From UBA1660 sp964462035 (GTDB lineage Bacteria > Myxococcota_A > Polyangia > Polyangiales > Houyiibacteriaceae): 64,000 nt of DNA. The position numbers and the translations under genes were made by a program. Where the stretch lies: assembly GCA_964462035.1 (NCBI GenBank), contig CAYXAP010000030.1, positions 1 through 64,000 on the forward strand, written 5' to 3'. Below the pieces are notes generated by a model. The model was not told where the DNA came from. It saw only the letters and a program-made list of their open reading frames with translations, and made no database searches. Below, piece by piece: positions 50,301-57,955 of the stretch (position 1 is its first letter; each line of letters opens with the position of its first letter).

Positions 50301-50792
50301 TTCGCGGCGGTCGGCCAGAGTCGACTGGACCTGGTGGAGGGGCGTCCGCAGCTGGCGCTCGACCGGCTCGCGGCGATTCGGCTGCCACTCGCGGCGTCGC
50401 TGCTCTGGCGCATGCCCTTCATCCGTGTGCTCCTCCGGGACACGGCGGCCCGCGCCCTGCTGGCGCGGCAGCCGGTGCGGGGTCGGCTCCGGCGCCGCGA
50501 TGCTCGCCGCATCGCCCGGCTCGCGGCCAAGATCGAGGGCGAGCGGCTGCCCTGCTACGACCCGCTCGCGGCGCTTCTTCGAGGAGCGCTGGCGTGGCAC
50601 GAGGGCGAGGACGGACTCGCCCTCGCACGAGTCCGTGCCGCGCGTCGCCGTTCGCTCGACCAGGGGATGCGGCTGTGGGCTGCGGCCCACGAGCAGACGC
50701 TCGCCGAGCTGGGGGCGGAGCCGCGGCAGCGCACGCTCGAGATCCGGGACCCGGTCGCGCTCGGCCGCGCGCTGAGTTGGTCGCCTGGCTGA
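47370..50792 (+). CDS. Ser/Thr kinase-AAA ATPase-helical repeat regulator
   Basis: 1140 residues from ATG 47370 in ATGA overlap with the activator gene. The kinase domain (about 8-250) has GVGSQGEVWLA, Lys37, HRDLKASN (Asp119) and DFG (137-139). The P+1 region is GNLDAIAPE rather than GTPxYxAPE, so target choice may be unusual. Next is an orc/STAND-like AAA ATPase (about 260-560) with Walker A GPSAIGKS (289-296) and Walker B VVLVVDDAQWGD. The remaining 580 residues are helical and TPR-like. It is cytoplasmic, with no membrane span. This architecture (PknB kinase-AAA-TPR) is common in myxobacteria; coupling to a sigma-54 activator suggests that it phosphorylates or gates that activator (inference). 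Confidence 0.88.
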   Translation: MTALPARFDVRGRLGVGSQGEVWLALDRERSAEVAVKRLQVTDPRHVARFKREFRALADHQHPNLVTLYELLQIDDQWLLTMEPVEGRAPEGAAEWRAALRGIVDGLGALHDTGRLHRDLKASNLRMDEAGRVVLLDFGLVGRVGQRGELIGNLDAIAPEQAARGELGPAADYYALGAMLFRALAGRPVFEGRGAQVLAKKVRHDPPSLSTVAPAVASADPALAAFVDAALQRDPAERMRQLEERRRALDLPELSASMVTRFVGREDELRWLDDRLARTRGRAHVRVRGPSAIGKSSLVRRWVDRRADALVLQGRCFELDGTDRRGIDDIVRELVLRVPPADEEEAVDLHRLFPDVIEGSFPSDAIEPAEALARAARALGAMLERGRGDAQSVVLVVDDAQWGDAASGRLLARLEGAPLLLVTIERTDAADGGLLEVLDESAPPEAVLDLGPLDDDAVRALAVARGLEDVDGIVARAEGHPFLAQELVGWQAREGSGLEAMLARRLGELPGGAARMLDVLTIAGRPMERAIVDAACRELGESAGFESTTALFRARLARSVHSSGDVELEAMHDAIRRANWVSIERRGAATRTHAAIDDAMGGLQIDDPEARAYHAEHAGRSERACELYLRGAERAGAAFRHDRAAELYASALRTMGVADTRRLDVLRARAESLGKAGLHEDAAATFAQAMEQHGERNELEALDLARLHAEHLLLAGSMHAGYDALGRCLRSAGLPPPTSRLRVLPSILAQSAWLSLRGMRPTEERPTTARDQFKMDLCYSAGLALTMTDSLTGAQYVLRSARLAASFGDRRRLARSIGLAANYAGTQSWRATARVQSMIAYVERESRALDDPYLWGLVCGARCVERFHLGEYEESLHWAQQIERAFERTGSTRERVSGQIYQLANLATLGHLEELAAERARLLADSRARGDRFGATASVVGHGYFEWICNGDPAEARRALDQALTDWGDVTFQIQHAFAAVGQSRLDLVEGRPQLALDRLAAIRLPLAASLLWRMPFIRVLLRDTAARALLARQPVRGRLRRRDARRIARLAAKIEGERLPCYDPLAALLRGALAWHEGEDGLALARVRAARRRSLDQGMRLWAAAHEQTLAELGAEPRQRTLEIRDPVALGRALSWSPG

Positions 50793-50817
50793 CGCGTTGG
50801 TCCGCTACCCTGGCCCG

Positions 50818-51372
50818 ATGAGACGCGCGCGGATGCGATGGTGTGCTTGGACCCTCCTGCTCGCGGCGTGTGGTGCGGCGAACGACGGGACCGGGCAGCC
50901 AGTGGGCGTGGAAGAGGCGGGTGACTCGCTTCCGCTCGCGAACGAGTGGGATCTCACGATCGAGGTCCAGTTCATGGTCGACGAGTCACTCAGCACCCGG
51001 CTCGAGCTCGACCCTCGTCGCCTTCGCGACTTCCGCTACGAACACCGCGGTGACGTGGGCGACGGCACCGAGGAGGTCGTTGCGTGCACGGGAACGCTCC
51101 CCGACGCCGAGCACGAGGCGCTCGCCGCGGCGCTGGACCTGCGGTCGTGGGCCGATGACCGGGAGCCCTTCACCGTGACCATCCCCGGGGAGGGCTCCGT
51201 GGCCGGTGTGTGGCGAGCCGAGCGACAGTGGCTCGAGGGCCACACGCCGATCCCTCACGTCCCGCCGAGCGAGGATGCCATGCGCGCGATGGTGCCGACC
51301 TTCGAACGGGTCCTCCAGGCGATCCGCGACGCCGAGGGCACGTGGGCGACCTGCACGACTCGCATGGAGTGA
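50818..51372 (+). CDS. Hypothetical lipoprotein
   Basis: 184 residues from ATG 50818. MRRARMRWCAWTLLLAACG carries a basic region and a lipobox ending at Cys18. The mature part (EWDLTIEVQFMVDESLSTRLELDPRRLRDFRYEHRGD) is strand-rich, with two Cys later (VVACTG, WATCTT). It follows the kinase gene by 25 bases, likely in the same transcript, and could be the envelope sensor feeding that kinase (speculative). It converges on the 1575-residue gene with 18 bases between stops. I do not recognise the family. Confidence 0.7.
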   Translation: MRRARMRWCAWTLLLAACGAANDGTGQPVGVEEAGDSLPLANEWDLTIEVQFMVDESLSTRLELDPRRLRDFRYEHRGDVGDGTEEVVACTGTLPDAEHEALAAALDLRSWADDREPFTVTIPGEGSVAGVWRAERQWLEGHTPIPHVPPSEDAMRAMVPTFERVLQAIRDAEGTWATCTTRME

Positions 51373-51390
51373 ACGCTCGACCGGGGGCGA

Positions 51391-54300
51391 TCATCGCGTC
51401 GCGATGGCCGAGGCGATCCTCTCGTAGAGCTCGCCGAGTGGCTCGCAGGGAAGTGGGACGTCGAGCGGCGGTCGCTCGTCCTCCGTGAGCTGCAGGTACG
51501 CAAGCTTGCTCGCCTCCACCGGCGCCGGGTAGCGGTCGAAGGAGACGAGCCTCTCGGAGAGGTAGAGCGTTCGCGTCGACCCGCGGCGCTTGGTGCGCTC
51601 CACCAGTCCGCGCGCGACGAGCTCGTCGCTCGCCTTCTCGAGCGCGTCGTCCGGCCATCCATAGCCGCGAAGCCGTGCGCGCGTCGGCTCGCCCAGCGCA
51701 CGGAGCTGGAGCAGCAGCGCCGCGGCGTCTCGCTCGAGCGACTCGGCCGCCATCGTCCGAGCCACCGCGTCGGGTGCGCTCACCCTAGGGTCCGCGACCA
51801 TCGCGCCTTCGGGTGCTGCCGCGCCCAGCGCGTCCATCAGCCTGGTGAACGCCGCGCTCGTGACGAGCGTGAGCAGGTGGGCGTAGGGCCAGACGTCGAC
51901 CGCGTTCGTGGGGATGGCCGGCGCCCCCTCGAGCTCCGCAGGCACCGCGTAGAGCATCCATCCCTCACCCTTCGAGGGCCAGGTGAGGAGCAAGCCGTCG
52001 CGCCGGAGTCCCTCGGCCGAGTCGCCGCCATCGGCTGCGGCGTACGGCTCGCCATCGTCGAAGGGCCGTTCGCCTTCGCCCATGGCCAGGGGGATCAGCA
52101 GGTCCGGGTGGCGCAGCCGCTCTCGAAAGAAGACCGAGGCGCGGTGGGCGGCGAGGCGCATGCGGTGCCCGACCGGGAGCTCGAGCTGAGCCCAGGCGAA
52201 GTACTTCGGGTAGCTGGTGAGCGCGTCGTACGAGAACGCGCGCGACGCGTCGGGCCACTGGGGCCGGAAGCCGCCGGTCGAGGCGTCGTGGTGGATCGGC
52301 CAGCCCGGAGGCTTCGACCCGAAACGGATCGCGTTGCGGCCGAGCTCGACGTAGGGGCGAACGACCCAGCTCGCGTCCGCCGCGAGGGGCTTCGTCGACT
52401 CCGGCGAGAGCAGCTCGCGCAGGACCCGCGCGAAGGGCGGGTGGGGGTTGCGGATGTCGCGCTTCGCCTGCTCGAGCACGTCCATCGCAAGCGGCTCGCG
52501 AACGCCGAAGCGCTCGACGCAGCGCTTCAGGATGGTGGCGGTGGGTGCCGGCTTCAGGTCGTCGCCCACGAAGCTCCCGAAGAGGCCCGCGGTCGCCGTG
52601 GGCGCGAGCTCCTCGGTGGCGTGCGCCGCCTTCCCGACGGTGAGCCCGGCGGTCTTCCGCGCGCCGCCATCCAGCTCGAGCGGCGGCGCGCCCCCGTTCA
52701 GCAGCAGCCGGACGCTCTCCGCCATCAGCCCGGTCGCGTTCGCGACGGCGTCGATCGTGGCGCGATCCATCGGCGCCCATCGCTCGGCCGCGAGCGCAGC
52801 CTCGAGCCGTTCGCGGGCGAACCACGGCGAGACCGCGTGCTCCTCGAGCACCTTCGCGCCTGGCGGAGCGAGGGGGCTCGAGTCCTTTCGGCGGACGAGC
52901 CCGACGTAGATGTGCTGGCGGAGGTCGCGCACGCGCAGGAAGGTCCGGTGGGTCCAGGTCGCGAGGCGCTCGCCGGCGTCGTGATCCACACCCGAGAAGG
53001 GTGCCTCGTCGAACTGCACTGCGACCCAGTGGAGCTCGTTGGCGTGGTCGGGGAGGACGGTCGCAGCCAGCTCCTCCAGCAGGGTCCGCATCGCCGCGCG
53101 GGCCGGCTCCGGCGTTCCGGCCGCGAGCAGGTGCATCACGAAGTCGCCGGTCCAGGTGAGCGCGCTCTCCCACGCCATGAACCCTGGCGCCGGTCGCTCG
53201 AGCTCGCCGGCCGCGTCGCCGAGCAGGTAGCTCGCCACGTCGTGGATCTGCTGACCGACGCGGTTCCGGCCCCAGCGACCCGGAATCTCGAGGTTGCAGC
53301 CGAGCAGTCGGTCGATGGCTCGTAGGTCTGCGTTCACGAGGTGGCTCTGGGTGGCGTCGCTCGCCAGCTGGCGGGCGACCGTCGCCTGCAGCTCGGCGAT
53401 CCGCCGCCCTTGCTCTGCGGCGGTGATCGCCAGCCCGGCGATGCCGGCCACGAGCCGCGGGTGGGTGATCTCGGGGAAGATCTGACGCACGGCGCTCGCC
53501 ACCGATGGCCACCGCCGAATCGGGTCGTTGGCCGGCGGTGGCCGCTCGATGATCACGCGCAGGTCTTCGTAGTCGACCAGCTCGTCTGCTTCCGCGTGCT
53601 CGCCTTCCTTCGGACCTTCGGCCAGCGCGGCGGTGGCCGCCTCGTAGAGCTCGTGCGCGCGCCCCCGGGAGCATTCCGCCAGCGCGGCGGACCCATCGGG
53701 ATCGCGTGCACGCAGGTGAGGCCACCAGCTCTGCGGCGGACGAAAGGTCGTCCCCGGCCAATAGCCCGCTCGGAGGCAATCCTGCGGAGCGGTGAGGGGC
53801 AGATCGAGGTCTGGGTGGAAGACCGCCTCTTCGAGCGAGGTCACCGGGTGGACGGCGTCGCGCTTCGGGAACGTGATCAGTGTCGTGACGTCGCGCTGCC
53901 AGCCTTTCTCCAGATTGAGTCCCGTGGCCTTTCCACGGCGGCCATCCGCCGCGAACGTCATGCCGTTTCCATGCAGCTCGATGCGCGCAAAGCCGGCGAC
54001 GCCGTCCCGGATGCCGACCGGCGACTCCTCCGACCCCTCCGGGACCGGCCACGACTGGACGTCGAAGAGCAACGCGCCCTCGACCATCCCCTCGGCGAGC
54101 CACGCGGGTCGGGCGGGCTCGCCTCCGTCGAAGCGCTCGACCTCGTAGGGAGCGTTGCTGCGCTCTCGGTCCGCTCGATAGAGGTGCTCACCGTCCGAGA
54201 GCAGCCCGATCCGGTGGTTGAGGACGTGCAGTCGCAGATCCGAAGGGATGTCGATCGACTCGCCCGCTTCCAGGAGCGCTCGGAGGTTCCGGCCGCAGAC

Positions 54301-56118
54301 GTCGAGCAGCTCGCCGCCGACCATCGTGCCGAGCAAGGGTTGCGGTCCCTTCTCGGCCACCACTTCGCCGCGCACGAGCGCCAACACCTGGTTCGTTCGC
54401 CAGTCGTACGCGTAGAGCTCGCCGTTCAGGAAGTGCACCCAGCGAAAGGCCCGCTTCTGGTCCTCTCCGGTGAGCTCGAGCTCGAAGTGCACGTCGTCGG
54501 GGCCGACGACCAGGAGTCGCGCTCGCTCGTCGTCTCGTTCGTGGAGGACACACTCGGGCAGGGTGCCCACCACGTGTCGCCGCACGTCGTTTCCAGTCAG
54601 GGCCCTGGGCCCCACCACGACCGCGTCGAGCGCTTCCCAGCCCCACTCGTCCATCGAGCCATGCTGCAGTTGGCGCCGGAAGAGCTCGACGGGGTCCAGG
54701 CTCCCGACGATGTCGGCCAGCTCGGGCACGCCCTTCAGCACGTCGGGCTCGCACAGCCGAGCCATCGTGGGGTGGAACGACTCGAACGTGCCGATGGTCC
54801 CTTTGGTGGCGACGTCGCTGACCAACCCGAGGACCTGCCCCATCGCCGTGCGCTGCCCCTCGCTCGCGGCGGCGCGCAGGAAGAGGCGGGCGGACTGGGT
54901 GTTCCAGAGCGCGCGGTAGAGTCCGCGCTCCAGCCGCGGGCGCAGCTCGTCGTGCGCGGCCACTCGCCGGAGCTGCTGGTGCTCGAGACCGAGGTCCTCT
55001 TCGGTGCCGGCGCCGCCCATCTCGAAGCGATCGAGCTGGTCCGGGACAGTGAAAGGCAGCTCTAGCTCGAGCAGTACTTCCGTGAGCTCGGGTGCGAGGA
55101 GCGCGTGGTAGCTCGGCACGTCCGGGAGCTCGTGCGGCTCGTACTCGAAGCGGACCTGGTAGCCAGTGGTCGAGACCTCGAGGCTGAGTGGCTCGGCCTC
55201 GCGGAGTAGGCGCGCCAGTGGCGCCAGGATCGCACTCACGTAGCCGACGATCTCGGCGCCGTGGCTCGCGCAGCGGCTGCGCATCGAGAGCTGGAGCACC
55301 CGCTGGGCGAACCCCCGAGCGAACGCCGGCGTGTCGATGGCGCGGGCCACGTCGGCTTCGGCCAGGATGCGCAGGAAGCCCGTCGGGTCGTTCGTGCGCG
55401 GAGAGAAGCAGGCGAGCTGGCGCTGGTGCTCGTCGCTCTGGGCGACGGCGCGCACCCACATGGCGCGGCTCTGGGTCCACAGCTTCGCGTCGATGTCCGC
55501 CAGCGCCCCGGGCGCCGCGAGCCATGCACGGAGCGCAGCCTCCGCGGCGCCGTGACGCGCGAGCGCCTTCATCAGATTCAGCGAGGGCTCCTCGCCGTTG
55601 GCGACGACCTGTTGGGCGATGGTCGCAGCGATCGTCGCGGGGACCTCGTCCATCGCGTCGAGCGCCATCGCCAGCTCCTTGGCCCAGAGCGCGCCGCGTT
55701 CCGCGAGGGCGGCGAGGCGTGGGAGGCGCGCGTCGTCGGCGATGGGCGAGCGCTTCAGCTTCCGCTCGACCACCCGCGCGGCGGCGTGGCAAGCGCTGGC
55801 CTGCTTCTGACGGGAGCTCCGCTTGTCGTCGTGTGCGAGGATCGCCATCGCGGCTGCGTCGAGGAAGCGCATCGCCTCGGCCTTCGCGCCGGTCTTCTTG
55901 GCGACCGACTTCGCCTTCTTCGCGGCTTTGGGCGCGGACTTCGCCGCCAGCGCCGTCACCTCTTCGAGGGCAGCGGCCAGCGTCTTCGGCAGGTCCTCTC
56001 CGCTCGCGTTCAGATCGGCGAGCCCGGCGGCGACGAGCTTCGCCAGCGAAGAGCCTGCGGCCTTCTTCGCCTTCTTCTTGGCGGGCGCCTTCTTCTTCCT
56101 GGCTTTGGTGCTGCCCAT
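51391..56118 (-). CDS. 1575-residue protein with histone-like Lys/Ala segments near the N-terminus
   Basis: From ATG 56118. The first about 85 residues contain two Lys/Ala-rich segments (KARKKKAPAKKKAKKAAG and KAAKKAKSVAKKTG) resembling histone H1 or bacterial nucleoid-protein tails, so nucleic-acid binding is likely. About 85-480 is helical repeat-like (ACHAAARVVERKL; LRAWLAAPGALADIDAKLW). A middle part (about 540-780) has beta-propeller-like strands (GELYAYDWRTNQVLALVRGEVV). The rest is mixed. Near the C-terminus about 70 residues read as a winged helix (LERDAAALLLQLRALGEPTRARLRGYGWPDDALEKASDEL). I recognise no catalytic motif and no family. It has no signal or membrane span. It stands alone: convergent with a lipoprotein gene and divergent, by 76 bases, from a cytochrome-like lipoprotein gene. 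Confidence 0.8.
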   Translation of the reverse strand: MGSTKARKKKAPAKKKAKKAAGSSLAKLVAAGLADLNASGEDLPKTLAAALEEVTALAAKSAPKAAKKAKSVAKKTGAKAEAMRFLDAAAMAILAHDDKRSSRQKQASACHAAARVVERKLKRSPIADDARLPRLAALAERGALWAKELAMALDAMDEVPATIAATIAQQVVANGEEPSLNLMKALARHGAAEAALRAWLAAPGALADIDAKLWTQSRAMWVRAVAQSDEHQRQLACFSPRTNDPTGFLRILAEADVARAIDTPAFARGFAQRVLQLSMRSRCASHGAEIVGYVSAILAPLARLLREAEPLSLEVSTTGYQVRFEYEPHELPDVPSYHALLAPELTEVLLELELPFTVPDQLDRFEMGGAGTEEDLGLEHQQLRRVAAHDELRPRLERGLYRALWNTQSARLFLRAAASEGQRTAMGQVLGLVSDVATKGTIGTFESFHPTMARLCEPDVLKGVPELADIVGSLDPVELFRRQLQHGSMDEWGWEALDAVVVGPRALTGNDVRRHVVGTLPECVLHERDDERARLLVVGPDDVHFELELTGEDQKRAFRWVHFLNGELYAYDWRTNQVLALVRGEVVAEKGPQPLLGTMVGGELLDVCGRNLRALLEAGESIDIPSDLRLHVLNHRIGLLSDGEHLYRADRERSNAPYEVERFDGGEPARPAWLAEGMVEGALLFDVQSWPVPEGSEESPVGIRDGVAGFARIELHGNGMTFAADGRRGKATGLNLEKGWQRDVTTLITFPKRDAVHPVTSLEEAVFHPDLDLPLTAPQDCLRAGYWPGTTFRPPQSWWPHLRARDPDGSAALAECSRGRAHELYEAATAALAEGPKEGEHAEADELVDYEDLRVIIERPPPANDPIRRWPSVASAVRQIFPEITHPRLVAGIAGLAITAAEQGRRIAELQATVARQLASDATQSHLVNADLRAIDRLLGCNLEIPGRWGRNRVGQQIHDVASYLLGDAAGELERPAPGFMAWESALTWTGDFVMHLLAAGTPEPARAAMRTLLEELAATVLPDHANELHWVAVQFDEAPFSGVDHDAGERLATWTHRTFLRVRDLRQHIYVGLVRRKDSSPLAPPGAKVLEEHAVSPWFARERLEAALAAERWAPMDRATIDAVANATGLMAESVRLLLNGGAPPLELDGGARKTAGLTVGKAAHATEELAPTATAGLFGSFVGDDLKPAPTATILKRCVERFGVREPLAMDVLEQAKRDIRNPHPPFARVLRELLSPESTKPLAADASWVVRPYVELGRNAIRFGSKPPGWPIHHDASTGGFRPQWPDASRAFSYDALTSYPKYFAWAQLELPVGHRMRLAAHRASVFFRERLRHPDLLIPLAMGEGERPFDDGEPYAAADGGDSAEGLRRDGLLLTWPSKGEGWMLYAVPAELEGAPAIPTNAVDVWPYAHLLTLVTSAAFTRLMDALGAAAPEGAMVADPRVSAPDAVARTMAAESLERDAAALLLQLRALGEPTRARLRGYGWPDDALEKASDELVARGLVERTKRRGSTRTLYLSERLVSFDRYPAPVEASKLAYLQLTEDERPPLDVPLPCEPLGELYERIASAIATR

Positions 56119-56194
56119 CGTGGCGTGGACGATATCTCAGTTGCCGATGCCCGAAGCCCCTCGGTCGGGGATGGCTCGGTGAGGAGCTGCTATC

Positions 56195-57268
56195 GTGCCG
56201 CCCGTGAGCCATCGCCTCCTCGGGCTGTCAGCGGTCCTCGCCCTCGGCGCCTGCCAGTCGGTCCCCGGCGACTGCGATCTCGAGCTCGCTCGCGAGGTCG
56301 TCTACGACGAGGACGGCCACCCCGCGTACGCCGGTCAGGCGCTGCTGCACGGCTCCTGCGGCTTCGGCACCTTCTGCCACGCGACCGATGCCACCGGCGG
56401 CCAGCGCCAGGGCGCGCCTCGGGGGCTGGAGCTGGACATCGACCCGGCCTCCTACGATGGCTCCGCTGGGGAGGTGGAGCGCCTCCGCGCGGTGCAGGCC
56501 CACGCCTACGCCGAGCGCGCCGCGATCTGGGCCGAGGTCGACCGAGGCACCATGCCTCCCGGCGCCGCGGGCGCCGACCTGATCGCCAACCCGACCCGGC
56601 CCCGCTACGCGCGACTCGGCGCCGAGCCCCTGCCGGAGCTCGACACCCCGGAGGGGCGCGCGATCCTGCGGAACTGGCTCGCATGCGATCTGCCGGTCAT
56701 CGAGCGAACCCGTCCCCGCGACGACGGTCAGCCCGCCACCGTGGGCACGGTCGTCGCGCGCGCCTGCATCGACGCGGACGACTGCCCGGGAGCGGCCGCG
56801 TCCCTCTGTTTCGAGGGCGAGTGCCTGCCCTGCGCGGTCGACGCCGACTGCGCACACCTCCCCGGGCTACCGCTCTGCGCGAGCGGGACCTGCGTGGAGC
56901 CGGCCGAGCCGACCTGGGCATCGATCCACGAGGTGATCGTGGTGCCCACCTGCGCCGTCGATTCCTGTCACGGCGACCTGGACGACGAGAACGAAGGCGA
57001 CCTCGACCTGCGTGGCCTGAGCGAATCCTACGACCGCCTCTTCCAGGTCTCCGCCACCGACGAGTGCGGCGCGCTCGGGATGGCGCTCGTCACCGCTGGC
57101 GATCCCGACGCCTCGCTCTTCTACCGGAAGCTCTACGCCATCCCCGACGGGGAGGAGATCGACTCGTCGATCTGCGGCTACCGGATGCCCTACTCGAACG
57201 ACCCGCTCCCGGAGCCCTGGCGCGCGGCGATCGAAGCGTGGATCACCGCCGGCGCGCCGGGCCCCTGA
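56195..57268 (+). CDS. Cytochrome-like lipoprotein with non-canonical CH motifs
   Basis: 357 residues. GTG 56195 is chosen because GAGGAG ends 8 bases upstream; GTG 56204 is an alternative. The signal SHRLLGLSAVLALGAC ends in a lipobox. Two halves each pair a Cys-rich CH motif (C-x5-CH in SCGFGTFCHA; C-x4-CH in TCAVDSCHG) with a later Met-Pro segment (RGTMPPGA; GYRMPYSN) and a WL/WI-containing helix (LRNWLACD; IEAWITAGAP). This layout is that of Planctomycete-type cytochrome c domains. The Cys spacing is longer than CxxCH, so heme attachment is uncertain. A middle Cys-rich stretch (DADDCPG...CFEGECLPCAVDADC) sits between the halves. It is near the second DUF1552/DUF1592 pair. Confidence 0.78.
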   Translation: MPPVSHRLLGLSAVLALGACQSVPGDCDLELAREVVYDEDGHPAYAGQALLHGSCGFGTFCHATDATGGQRQGAPRGLELDIDPASYDGSAGEVERLRAVQAHAYAERAAIWAEVDRGTMPPGAAGADLIANPTRPRYARLGAEPLPELDTPEGRAILRNWLACDLPVIERTRPRDDGQPATVGTVVARACIDADDCPGAAASLCFEGECLPCAVDADCAHLPGLPLCASGTCVEPAEPTWASIHEVIVVPTCAVDSCHGDLDDENEGDLDLRGLSESYDRLFQVSATDECGALGMALVTAGDPDASLFYRKLYAIPDGEEIDSSICGYRMPYSNDPLPEPWRAAIEAWITAGAPGP

Positions 57269-57271
57269 GCT

Positions 57272-57841
57272 TCAGGGCGTGAAGGTGTCGCCGGTGCAGC
57301 CGCCGGTGAAGCGGCCCTCGCTGCTCGAACCGCAGGTCGGCGCCGGGTCGTTCGCCGTCACCGAGCCCGCGCAGCTGAGCGCGTACTCGTGCTCGGTGTT
57401 GTTGCAGCTCACCACGCGCACCTCGCCGCCCGCGCGGAGCGTGGCGAAGTCGTCGGCCGTGAGGGTCACGACGTGGCAATGACCGGTGGTGCCGCCGGTG
57501 ACGTACTGACGCTCGGTGCCGGCCATGATGTCGGCGACCGGGATCTCCAGCGAGTGGTCGTGGTTGTTGCTGATGTCGGCGACGATCACGTCGCCCGAGC
57601 ACATGCTCGCTTCACCCATGTCGGTGTCACCACCACCGCCCATGTCGGTGTCACCACCGCCGCCCATGTCGGTGTCACCGCCGCCGCCCATGTCGGTGCC
57701 GCCGCCACCGCCCATGTCGGTGTCGCCACCACCGAGGTCCGGTCCGGCCGGTCCGTCGTCGTCGCCACAGCCGACGAGCTTGGCGCCGACGCCGACGAGA
57801 GTGAGCTGAAGAAAGGTCTTTCGCGTGAGTTGGTGAGCCAT
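57272..57841 (-). CDS. Exported cupredoxin-like lipoprotein with GGGGDTDM repeats
   Basis: 189 residues from ATG 57841 with GAGGAG upstream. MAHQLTRKTFLQLTLVGVGAKLVGCGD gives a signal and a lipobox Cys. A low-complexity stretch of five near-identical GGGGDTDM octapeptides follows (about 36-76). The C-terminal about 110 residues contain HDHSLEIPVADIMAG, then TGHCHVVTLTADDF, then RVVSCNNTEHEYALSC. This His-rich strand pattern is like small cupredoxin-type or azurin-like folds in which HDH, HCH and the later Cys/His could bind copper (weak). Three Cys near the end could form a disulfide. Convergent with the cytochrome-like gene (3 bases between stops) and 114 bases downstream of the DUF1592 gene on the same strand. 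Confidence 0.72.
   Translation of the reverse strand: MAHQLTRKTFLQLTLVGVGAKLVGCGDDDGPAGPDLGGGDTDMGGGGGTDMGGGGDTDMGGGGDTDMGGGGDTDMGEASMCSGDVIVADISNNHDHSLEIPVADIMAGTERQYVTGGTTGHCHVVTLTADDFATLRAGGEVRVVSCNNTEHEYALSCAGSVTANDPAPTCGSSSEGRFTGGCTGDTFTP
57615..57734 (-). repeat. Five tandem 24-bp repeats encoding GGGGDTDM
   Basis: The 24-base unit starting CCCATGTCGGTGTC recurs at 57615, 57639, 57663, 57687 and 57711. The copies differ by a few third-position changes. Each encodes eight residues, so gain or loss of copies keeps the frame of the lipoprotein gene and only changes linker length between its lipid anchor and the folded domain. Confidence 0.9.
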
Positions 57842-57955
57842 TGGGGTGTCTCCTCGCGGGCACCATAGGCCAGCGAGGCAGGCTTCGGTGAACGAGCTTG
57901 TCGCAGAACGCTCCCAGTGGATAAGTGAAAGCGCTGCACGATTCTGCGCGCCGCC

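Noticed and set aside
57920..57935. DnaA-box-like TTATCCACT on the minus strand
   Set aside because: A single near-match with no cluster, no AT-rich unwinding region and no replication gene nearby.
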